A program made the position numbers and the translations under genes. From contig CAAFPE010000070.1 of the NCBI GenBank assembly GCA_900764755.1, positions 1 to 13,142 on the forward strand: a stretch of 13,142 nt of DNA, read 5' to 3'. The DNA is from an uncultured Oscillospiraceae bacterium (GTDB taxonomy: Bacteria; Bacillota; Clostridia; Oscillospirales; Oscillospiraceae). Shown one piece after another: positions 1 to 6,477 of this stretch. Every line of letters begins with the position of its first letter. Position 1 is the first letter of the stretch. The notes beneath the pieces are model-generated. The model ran no database searches and was not told the origin of the DNA. It saw only the letters and a program-made list of their open reading frames with translations.

Positions 1-42
1 CCCGCCGCCGGCGCCATCCCGATCGCGCTTTCTTTGGTTCTG

Positions 43-312
43 CTATAACCAGTCTGAGATGACGTCTGGCAGTGCGGTGGGACTGACGCCGTGTTCCACC
101 AGGAGGGTCATCAGCTCGTCGATCCGGACGGCGCTGGTGGTGATCCCTGGGATCGCAGCGGTATCGCCTGATTCTTCGGAGATGCGGACCCCATAGTTTT
201 CACAGGAAAAAGTGTCGGATTCTACCGTATCTACGGTGAGGGCATAATGGAAGGTGCGGGGGCGGCCAAACTCATCTGGACAGGTCCGGGATGCGATCTT
301 GACTTCCGTCAT
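43..312 (-). CDS. DUF6514-like small protein of unknown function
   Basis: An 89-residue soluble protein starting MTEVKIASRT and ending at a TAG stop. The pattern YGVRI, then an acidic stretch, then IPGITTS, then a C-terminal helix and PDVISDWL, resembles the small DUF6514 family of Oscillospiraceae as I remember it. No enzymatic function is known for that family and none is suggested here. The open frame runs upstream to base 510, but I chose the ATG at 310-312 because a ribosome binding site (GGAG, 9 bases upstream) precedes it, and the upstream extension reads through the rqcH terminator hairpin and has no conserved look. The gene has no partner on its 3' side in this window and is separated from rqcH by a terminator, so it is probably monocistronic. 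There is no signal peptide or membrane segment. Confidence 0.7.
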   Translation of the reverse strand: MTEVKIASRTCPDEFGRPRTFHYALTVDTVESDTFSCENYGVRISEESGDTAAIPGITTSAVRIDELMTLLVEHGVSPTALPDVISDWL

Positions 313-348
313 ACTTTTTGACTCCTTCACATTTAACACATAGGTCCA

Positions 349-377
349 GTATAACGAAAGAGTGTGGAAAGGAAAAG
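349..377 (-). promoter_or_regulatory. weak candidate promoter for the DUF6514-like gene
   Basis: Read on the minus strand, a good -10 box TATACT (349-354) lies 17 bases downstream of a poor -35 box TTTTCC (372-377). It would give a leader of about 30 bases before the ATG at 312. The -10 is convincing and the -35 is not. The 9-base word AGTGTGGAA occurs twice nearby on the plus strand (361-369, inside this promoter, and 432-440), so an activator or repressor may act here. This is inference from spacing and motif only. Confidence 0.35.
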
Positions 378-450
378 GGAATCTTGTCGGAAACATACAA
401 CATTTTACTGTACAGCAGCGGACTTTCCCCCAGTGTGGAACATTGAGTGG

Positions 451-503
451 AAAAAATTTCAAAACCGGGCCCGCTCCAGGCAGTCCGGAGCGGACCCGGT
501 TTT
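451..503 (-). terminator. rho-independent terminator of the mrnC-rqcH operon
   Basis: Bases 461-477 and 487-503 form a 17-pair stem read on the minus strand, with a single G-U wobble, closing with AAAA/TTTT at the base. In the minus direction it is followed by GAAA and then TTTTTT (451-456). It sits 26 bases past the rqcH stop codon, in the right orientation to end the rqcH transcript and insulate the downstream small gene. The A-rich base on the other arm could give weak termination in the plus direction, but no plus-strand gene ends here. Confidence 0.85.
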
Positions 504-528
504 GAAGCACAGGCGGGAGGGGCAGAGG

Positions 529-2304
529 TCAGCGGACCCGAAGCTGCTTGACCAAATCCTCCCGGGGGGTGACCCAGGCGGTCTCATAGGTGGTATAGGT
601 CACCATGCCGGGGCGGGCCCCATTGGGCTTTTTTACATACTTGACCGGGGTGTAGTCCACCGGGACCCGGCTGGCTCCCCGGGCCTGGGAGAACCAGGCG
701 GCCAGGCAGGCGGCCTCGTTGAGGCTCTGGAGGTCGGGGGCCTGCCCCTCTGTCCAGAGGATGACGTGGGAGCCGTGGATCTTCTGGGTGTGGAACCATA
801 TATCGCTCTTGAAGGCCTGCTTGCAGGTGAGCAGGTCGTTCTGGGTATTGTTCTTGCCCACAGAGATGCGCAGTCCGGCGGAGGAGCGGAACTCCATAGG
901 CTTGGAGACCACCCGCTTCTCCCGGCCCTTCGCTTTGGAGAGACGGCGGAGATAGCCGGTGTCGGTGAGCTCCTGGCGGATCTCCTGAAGGTCCTTTTCG
1001 CCCTCCGCCAGGGGGATGGTGTCCAGTACGCTGTTCAGATAGTCCAGCTCCCGGCGGCCCTTCTCCAGCTGCTGGGTGAGCATCACCTCGGCCGTCTTGG
1101 CCTTGTTGTACTCCTTGTAGTACCTGGCGGCATTCTGCTGGGGGGTGAGGAGAGGATCCAGAGGGACATCAATCTCTCTGCCCTCCGGGTCGTAGAAGTC
1201 CACCGTGTGCAGCCGGGCCATGCCCCGCTCCATCTGATAGAAGTTGGAGGTCAGGATGTCTCCCAGCTGGCGCAGGCGCTCCCGGTCCCGGGTGGCGGCC
1301 AACTCCTGCTCCTGGTGGGCGAGCTTGCGGGCTGTACGGTCCCGGGCAGTGGTCACAGAGCGGATCAGGTCCTGTCCCCGCTGTTTGACCCGTTCCAGGT
1401 GCTCCCGTTCCTCATAGAAGCGGTCCAGCAGGGCAGAGAAGGTGGGGAAGGTGATGCGCTCCATCCGGCCCTCATACTGCTCCACCGGGAAGAAGGTGAA
1501 GTCGGAGGGGGCACCGTCCCGTGTGAGGAGACAGGGGGAGAAGCGGCCCGCACGGACGGCGTCCAGAAGATCCTCCAGACGGTCCAGGAGCCGTTTGCGG
1601 CCCTCGGGACCCAGGATATTGAGCCGCACATCCACGGCGCCTCCCGACCGGAAGGCCAGTTCCCGGCAGACCAGGGGGGACAGGCCGCCGAAGGTGTCCA
1701 GCAGCCACTGGTCGGCCTGGGCCTCCTCGGGCGCAGAAGCCAGCAGGGCCTCCAGGGCGGCGCGGTCCTGGGCCATGGGGTCCAGCTTGGCCTGGGGAGG
1801 CGGGAGACGGTAAAACATCCCGGGGAGCAGGGCCCGCTGGGTGCTTCCTGTCCCCAGGCTGGATTCCACCCGGCGGATGCAGTCCAAGATCCGCCCCTCC
1901 TCGTCCAGAAGGATCAGGTTGGAGCGGCGGCCGATGGCCTCCAGCACCAGCCTGCGCTCCACCCGGTCGCCCAGCTCGTTGAGCGCCTCCAGAGTCAGGA
2001 TGACCACGCGCTCCAACGGGGGCTGGGCCACGGACAGGATGCGCGCACCGGACAGGTGCTTGCGCAGGAGCATACAGAACATGGGGGGCGTGTCCGGGTT
2101 CTCCCGGGTCAGCTGAGTCAGCTGGGGCCGGGGGTGGCTGGGATTGGCGGAGAGCAGCAGTCTCACATTTCCCTGGGCCGGGGTGCGCAGGGCCAGGATC
2201 ACCTCGTCCCGGCCGGGCTGATAGATCTTATCGATTTTTCCGCCGGTGACCGTCTGGTCCAGTTCATGGACCAATCCGGACAGGCAGAGTGCGTCTAACG
2301 GCAT
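529..2304 (-). CDS. rqcH: RqcH / Rqc2-type NFACT protein, ribosome quality control
   Basis: A 591-residue protein, the normal length for bacterial RqcH (B. subtilis YloA, older name fibronectin-binding protein FbpA). RqcH binds 50S subunits carrying stalled peptidyl-tRNA and directs C-terminal alanine tailing of the nascent chain. The layout is complete. The NFACT-N region (about 1-270) holds HELDQTVTGGKIDKIYQP and PPMFCMLLRKHL. A charged coiled-coil middle follows (about 290-440). The NFACT-R domain (about 471-575) holds GKNNTQND (483-490), DIWFHTQKIHGSHVIL (501-516) and VKKPNGARPG. The DR pair important for tailing in the family reads E98-R99 here, a conservative change. The start ATG has GAGG 7 bases upstream. 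The gene lies 28 bases downstream of mrnC on the same strand and ends at a terminator, so the two are probably cotranscribed. Confidence 0.95.
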   Translation of the reverse strand: MPLDALCLSGLVHELDQTVTGGKIDKIYQPGRDEVILALRTPAQGNVRLLLSANPSHPRPQLTQLTRENPDTPPMFCMLLRKHLSGARILSVAQPPLERVVILTLEALNELGDRVERRLVLEAIGRRSNLILLDEEGRILDCIRRVESSLGTGSTQRALLPGMFYRLPPPQAKLDPMAQDRAALEALLASAPEEAQADQWLLDTFGGLSPLVCRELAFRSGGAVDVRLNILGPEGRKRLLDRLEDLLDAVRAGRFSPCLLTRDGAPSDFTFFPVEQYEGRMERITFPTFSALLDRFYEEREHLERVKQRGQDLIRSVTTARDRTARKLAHQEQELAATRDRERLRQLGDILTSNFYQMERGMARLHTVDFYDPEGREIDVPLDPLLTPQQNAARYYKEYNKAKTAEVMLTQQLEKGRRELDYLNSVLDTIPLAEGEKDLQEIRQELTDTGYLRRLSKAKGREKRVVSKPMEFRSSAGLRISVGKNNTQNDLLTCKQAFKSDIWFHTQKIHGSHVILWTEGQAPDLQSLNEAACLAAWFSQARGASRVPVDYTPVKYVKKPNGARPGMVTYTTYETAWVTPREDLVKQLRVR

Positions 2305-2332
2305 ACAAACACCTCATTGTGGAAGTGGAGAG

Positions 2333-2773
2333 TCAAGGGGCGCAGGGGGCTCCCGCGTCGGGGGCCGGAGCCTCTTCGGGCTCCATGATACACTGAAAGA
2401 GCTCGTTGAGCCGGTCGGTCCGGCCCTGGAGATAGAGCCAGCCGAACAGGGCCTCCAGGCCGGTGGCGGACTGGTACTGGGCGCGGCTGGCTGCCTTGGG
2501 GACCGAGTGGGGGGCGGTGTTCCGCCCGCGGCGGTATACGTCGGCCTCCTGCTCCGTCAGGATAGGGAGCAGCCGCTCCATGGCCGCAGCCTGGGCGGGG
2601 GCGGCCACATATTTGACTGTGGCCCGGTGGAGGTCCCGGGGGCGGGCTTTTCCCCGCAGGCAGAGCCAGGCGCGCACCATAAGCTCGAACACGCCGTCCC
2701 CCAGGTGGGCCAGCCCCAGGCTGCTCATGGAGAGCAGTTCATCCCGGGGCATATCCAACTTGAAATAGTCCAT
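2333..2773 (-). CDS. mrnC: Mini-ribonuclease III (MrnC)
   Basis: A 146-residue RNase III-fold protein lacking the double-stranded RNA binding domain, as is usual for Mini-III. In B. subtilis this enzyme matures the ends of 23S rRNA. Residues 20-32 (GLAHLGDGVFELM) carry the signature with the putative catalytic Asp26. Residues 86-109 hold the conserved NTAPHSVPKAASRAQYQSAT segment, followed by GLEALFGWLYLQG (105-117), where Glu107 is the expected second metal ligand. The frame is open further upstream, but the start at 2773 is set by AGAGGA six bases before the ATG and by homology of MDYFKLDMPRDEL. The last 15 residues (EPEEAPAPDAGAPCAP region) are low-complexity and look like a lineage-specific tail. 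It is the first gene of an operon with rqcH. Confidence 0.93.
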   Translation of the reverse strand: MDYFKLDMPRDELLSMSSLGLAHLGDGVFELMVRAWLCLRGKARPRDLHRATVKYVAAPAQAAAMERLLPILTEQEADVYRRGRNTAPHSVPKAASRAQYQSATGLEALFGWLYLQGRTDRLNELFQCIMEPEEAPAPDAGAPCAP

Positions 2774-2806
2774 AAAAAATCCTCTTTTGCATGAAAATGC
2801 CTGCCA

Positions 2807-2820
2807 GTCATGGCTATGAC
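2807..2820. repeat. inverted repeat over the mrnC transcription start
   Basis: GTCAT-GGCT-ATGAC, a perfect 5-base inverted repeat touching the -10 box at 2821 and covering the expected transcription start near 2814. It could be an operator or a small 5' hairpin in the mrnC-rqcH leader. A repeat this short can arise by chance. Confidence 0.3.
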
Positions 2821-2849
2821 ATGATACCACATCCGGGCGGGAAAGACAA
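2821..2849 (-). promoter_or_regulatory. extended -10 promoter for mrnC-rqcH
   Basis: On the minus strand the -35 box is TTGTCT (2844-2849), followed by an exact 17-base spacer and TATCAT (2821-2826). A TG one base upstream of the -10 makes it an extended -10 element. It predicts a start near 2814 and a leader of about 40 bases. This fits the housekeeping sigma-A consensus and explains transcription of mrnC and rqcH together. Confidence 0.65.
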
Positions 2850-2928
2850 GGGGAGGGGACGGTGAGGAACACTTGGCAGCTGCATTCCTTTTGGTTTGAT
2901 ACAGATTGCCTGAAATGCCGCAGGGGAG

Positions 2929-2943
2929 GGTCTGTGCCAGACC
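2929..2943. repeat. short perfect inverted repeat between the divergent promoters
   Basis: GGTCTG-TGC-CAGACC is a perfect 6-base inverted repeat roughly midway in the 329-base intergenic region between mrnC and addB (2774-3102). Its position between two divergent promoters is where a shared operator could sit, but no known regulator motif is recognised. Apart from this element and the two promoters I see no gene in the region; short frames there have no ribosome binding site or recognisable product. Confidence 0.3.
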
Positions 2944-3008
2944 GCCCTGTGCAGAACTTGGACGCTGTGATATCAGGTTCCAGCTGGACACATTGTGTTT
3001 TCCGCCAC

Positions 3009-3037
3009 TTTTTTTCCGGGGCAAAGTGTGGTATAGT
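3009..3037 (+). promoter_or_regulatory. candidate extended -10 promoter for the addB operon
   Basis: TATAGT (3032-3037), preceded by TG one base upstream, is a good extended -10 box. The matching -35 position, 17 bases upstream, is only a run of T (3009-3014), so recognition would rely on the extended -10. A start near 3044 would give a leader of about 60 bases before the addB GTG. Confidence 0.45.
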
Positions 3038-3102
3038 AGTGTCTGCTGAACGGCGCCCTGGGAGCGGGGGCCGGAATGTGAGACAGAGGGGAGGCGCGGG
3101 CC

Positions 3103-6100
3103 GTGCTGAAATTGATCCTGGGAAGGGCGGGGACCGGAAAGACCACTGCGGTGCTCACCCGCCTGACCGAGGCGGGGCAGAGGAGGAAGCAGGTGCTCAT
3201 CGTGCCGGAGCAGCAGTCCCATGAGGCGGAGCGTGCCCTGTGCCGGGCAGGCGGAGACCGTGTCTCCCTGTATGCTGAGGTGCTGTCCTTCAGCCGGCTG
3301 GCCAACCGGGTGTTTCTGGCCGCGGGCGGGATGGGGGAGCCAGAGTTGGATGCCGGCGGCCGGCTGCTGCTGATGCACCAGGCGGTAAAGGCGGTGTCCG
3401 ACCAGCTGACGGTCTATGCCCGCCCGTCCCGCAGGCCTGCATTCCTGGAGAGCCTGCTGGCCACGGCGGACGAGTTGAAGAGCAGCTGCGTCCAGCCGGA
3501 GCTGCTGCTCCAGGCAGGGCATGAGCTCCCCGGCCCGGAGGGGGAGAAGCTGCGGGATCTGGGGCTGATCTGCGGGACCTATCAGGCCATGACAGCCAGG
3601 ACGGCCCTGGACCCCCGGGACCGGCTGACCCGGACGGCGGAAAAGCTGAAGGAGCACCCCTGGGCCCAGGGGATGGACCTGTGGCTGGACGGCTTCACCG
3701 ACTTCACCCCCCAGCAGCGGGAGGTGCTGCGCCACCTGCTGCGCCAGGCAGACAGCCTTACTGTGACCCTCACCTGCGACCATGTGGAGGAGGACGAGGG
3801 GGGCGCTGGGATCTTCTCTCCCGCCCGCCGCACGGCGGCTGGACTGCTCCGGCTGGCGGCACAGGAGGGAATATCCTGTGAAGTGGAACACCTTGTCCCA
3901 GATTGGGATAAGCGGTGTGCGCCACTCCAGCAGGTGGAGAAGCAGCTGTTTGCCCAGGGTGAGGCGGAGCCGGTCTCCTGCCAGGGACGGGTGGAACTGC
4001 TGGGGGCGCTGACCCCACGGTCAGAGGTGGAGCAGGCGGCCGCCGGGATCCGCCGCCTGATGCGGACCCAGGGCCTTCGCTGCCGGGACATCGGGGTGAC
4101 GGCCCGGGATCTGTCCGTCTATCAGCCATTGATCGAGGCCATCTTCCCCCGCTATCAGATCCCTGTGTTCACCTCTGCCATGACGGACATTTTGGAAAAG
4201 CCCATTCTTACCCTGGTGACAGCGGCGCTGGACACGGTGGCCAACGGCTATCGCTATGATGACGTGTTCCGCTATCTCAAGACCGGCCTGACCGATCTAG
4301 CGGAGGAGGACCGGGACCTGTTGGAGAACTATGTGCTGAAATGGAACCTCAGGGGGAGCCAGTGGACCCAGAAAAAGCCCTGGACCATGCCCCCAAAGGG
4401 GTACGGGGCCGCCGTCACCGACGGGGACCGGGCGCTGCTGGAGCGGCTGGACCAGGCCCGCCGCCAGGTGGCGGAGCCGCTGGAGCTTTTGCGGAAGAAT
4501 CAAAACCGGACCGGGGTAGGGCAGGCGATCTGCCTTTACAGCTTTATGGAGGAGATCGGCCTGCCCCAGCGGCTGGAGGAGCGGGTGGCGGAGCTCCACC
4601 GCCGGGACCAGCCCGCCCTGGCGGAGGAGTACCGGCAGCTGTGGGAGATCCTGTGCAGGGGGCTGGAGCAGTGCGCCGCCCTTCTGGGGGAGACCCCTAT
4701 GGAACTGGAGGAGTTCTCCGGCCTGTTCCGCCTGGTGCTCTCCCAGTATGACGTGGGCACCATCCCGGTATCCCTGGACCGGGTGACGGTGGGGGAGACC
4801 ACCCGGGAGACGGGACACCCGGTGAAGGTCCTCTTCCTGCTGGGGGCGGACGACGTCTCCATCCCCAGGGCGGGCAGCGCCCCAGGGCTGCTGTCCGACG
4901 AGGACCGGTCTTTTCTGGCGGGCTACGGCCTGGAACTGGCCCAGTCCGCCCAGGAACTGCTCTACCGGGAGATGACTACGGTGTACCTCACCTGCGCCCG
5001 GCCGTCGGAGCGGCTGGTGGTCAGCTGGCCCAGCCAGAGCGCCGCCGGAGAGGAGCGCCGCCCCAGCTTCCTGGTGGAGCGGCTGCGGCGGCTGTTCACC
5101 GACCTGCGGGTGACGCGGGAGGAGGACTCCGGCGGTGCGTTCCGTCTGGAGGCCCCTCTGCCTGCCCTGGAGCAGGCGGGGCGGAGCCCGGCGGCCCGGC
5201 GGGTCCTGTCCGCCCTGCCGGAGTATGCCCCCATGGTGGAGCGGCTGGACCGGGCGGCGGGCTGGAGCCGGGGCCGGCTGTCCCGTTTGGCGGTAGACCG
5301 GCTGTACGGGCGGAAGGTGTCCATGTCGGCCTCCCGGATGGACAAGTACAAGTCCTGCCATTTTTCCTATTTCATGCGCTATGGCCTCCAGGCGGAACCC
5401 CGCAAGCCGGCTGGCTTTACAGCGCCGGAGTACGGAACCTTTGTCCACTATGTTTTGGAGCACGTCCTTCGGGATGAGATGTTCCGGCAGACCGTTCTGC
5501 CTGGATTTGCCGACCCGGCAGCTGGGGCGGAGGGGCGCCGCCGCCTGCGGGAGCTGACCCGGGCTGCGGTGGACCGGTATGTGGAGGAGGAGCTGGGCGG
5601 GCTGGAGCACCAGACGGAGCGCTTCCGCTATCTGTTCCGCCGGCTGCTCCGGTCGGTGCAGGCGGTGGTGGACAATGTGGCGGAGGAACTGGCCGCCTCC
5701 CAGTTCCGACCCATCTCCTTTGAGTTGGGCTTCGGCTCCGGGCAGGATCTGCCCCCGGTGGAGCTCACCGTGGACGGGGTGACCATCAGCGTCACCGGCT
5801 TTGTGGACCGGGTGGACGGCTGGGTCCATGACGGGCGGCTCTACCTGCGGGTGGTGGACTATAAGACGGGGAAGAAGTCCTTCGACCTGACGGAGGTGTG
5901 GAACGGGCTGGGCCTTCAGATGCTGCTCTACCTGTTCGCCCTGGAGGCCCGGGGACCGGACTACTACGGCCAGCCGGTGGAGGGGGCCGGGGTGCTCTAT
6001 CTCCCCGCCCGGGACGCGGTGGTCAAGGGGAGCCGCGCCATGACCGACGAGGCGTGGCGGAAGCAGCTGGACCGGGAACTGACCCGCAGTGGTCTGGTGC

Positions 6101-6477
6101 TGGACGACGCGGCAGTGCTGTCTGCCATGGAGGAGCCGGGGGAGCAGGGTTACCGCTTTCTCCCCCTGAAGGTGTCCAAGGCCACCGGGGCCATCTCCGG
6201 GGAGGCTCTGGCCTCGGCGGAGCGGCTGGGTAAGCTGGGGGGGCACCTCCAGCGGACGCTGGAGGAGATCTGCCGGGAGCTGGCGGAAGGAAACATCGCC
6301 GCCGACCCCTTCTGGCGGGGGCCGGAGAAGAACGCCTGCCGCTTCTGCGACTACGCCGCCGCCTGCCTCTTTGAGGCGGGCCGGGGGGGCGACTGCCGCC
6401 GCTGGCTGCCCAGCGTGAAGAGCCGGGATTTCTGGAAGCAGCTGGAGGAGGAGACGGATGGGGAGGACGGAGCATGA
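3103..6477 (+). CDS. addB: AddB, helicase-exonuclease AddAB subunit B
   Basis: A 1,124-residue protein of usual AddB length. With AddA it forms the double-strand-break-processing helicase-nuclease that stops at Chi and loads RecA. The N-terminus has a Walker A motif, GRAGTGKTT (7-15), in a UvrD-like fold. The C-terminal PDDEXK nuclease has the core D919-Y-K921 (VVDYKTGKK). Four cysteines fit the AddB iron-sulfur staple: C752 (YKSCHF) with C1079, C1082 and C1088 (CRFCDYAAAC). The start is GTG, supported by GGGGAGG eight bases upstream; the translation begins MLKLILGRAGTGKT, right at the expected N-terminal strand. The stop overlaps the next ATG (ATGA), implying translational coupling. addA, which commonly follows addB, is not next to it. 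A 785-residue frame on the opposite strand is a codon-bias shadow. Confidence 0.96.
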   Translation: MLKLILGRAGTGKTTAVLTRLTEAGQRRKQVLIVPEQQSHEAERALCRAGGDRVSLYAEVLSFSRLANRVFLAAGGMGEPELDAGGRLLLMHQAVKAVSDQLTVYARPSRRPAFLESLLATADELKSSCVQPELLLQAGHELPGPEGEKLRDLGLICGTYQAMTARTALDPRDRLTRTAEKLKEHPWAQGMDLWLDGFTDFTPQQREVLRHLLRQADSLTVTLTCDHVEEDEGGAGIFSPARRTAAGLLRLAAQEGISCEVEHLVPDWDKRCAPLQQVEKQLFAQGEAEPVSCQGRVELLGALTPRSEVEQAAAGIRRLMRTQGLRCRDIGVTARDLSVYQPLIEAIFPRYQIPVFTSAMTDILEKPILTLVTAALDTVANGYRYDDVFRYLKTGLTDLAEEDRDLLENYVLKWNLRGSQWTQKKPWTMPPKGYGAAVTDGDRALLERLDQARRQVAEPLELLRKNQNRTGVGQAICLYSFMEEIGLPQRLEERVAELHRRDQPALAEEYRQLWEILCRGLEQCAALLGETPMELEEFSGLFRLVLSQYDVGTIPVSLDRVTVGETTRETGHPVKVLFLLGADDVSIPRAGSAPGLLSDEDRSFLAGYGLELAQSAQELLYREMTTVYLTCARPSERLVVSWPSQSAAGEERRPSFLVERLRRLFTDLRVTREEDSGGAFRLEAPLPALEQAGRSPAARRVLSALPEYAPMVERLDRAAGWSRGRLSRLAVDRLYGRKVSMSASRMDKYKSCHFSYFMRYGLQAEPRKPAGFTAPEYGTFVHYVLEHVLRDEMFRQTVLPGFADPAAGAEGRRRLRELTRAAVDRYVEEELGGLEHQTERFRYLFRRLLRSVQAVVDNVAEELAASQFRPISFELGFGSGQDLPPVELTVDGVTISVTGFVDRVDGWVHDGRLYLRVVDYKTGKKSFDLTEVWNGLGLQMLLYLFALEARGPDYYGQPVEGAGVLYLPARDAVVKGSRAMTDEAWRKQLDRELTRSGLVLDDAAVLSAMEEPGEQGYRFLPLKVSKATGAISGEALASAERLGKLGGHLQRTLEEICRELAEGNIAADPFWRGPEKNACRFCDYAAACLFEAGRGGDCRRWLPSVKSRDFWKQLEEETDGEDGA

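Noticed and set aside
1..42. Possible terminator or further gene at the left edge
   Set aside because: The GC-rich sequence CCCGCCGCCGGCGCC has no complete stem with a T run within the window, and the sequence is cut off, so nothing can be called.
385..391. Spo0A box candidate TGTCGGA
   Set aside because: It is a single site with one mismatch and no second box at useful spacing, so it is likely chance.
313..510. Upstream extension of the DUF6514-like gene to base 510
   Set aside because: The extension reads through the rqcH terminator hairpin and lacks a ribosome binding site, while the internal ATG at 312 has GGAG at proper spacing.
364..2298. A 644-codon open frame on the plus strand opposite rqcH
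   Set aside because: Its translation is low-complexity and rich in Gly, Leu and Gln with no family motifs. It is the antisense shadow of rqcH caused by GC-rich codon use.
2789..2800. GCAT-GAAA-ATGC small hairpin in the mrnC leader
   Set aside because: It has only four pairs, and the GAAA loop is on the untranscribed strand, so it is not a stable tetraloop in the mRNA.
2774..2872. Upstream extension of mrnC to base 2872
   Set aside because: It would run through the promoter and leader. Homology and the AGAGGA site both place the start at 2773.
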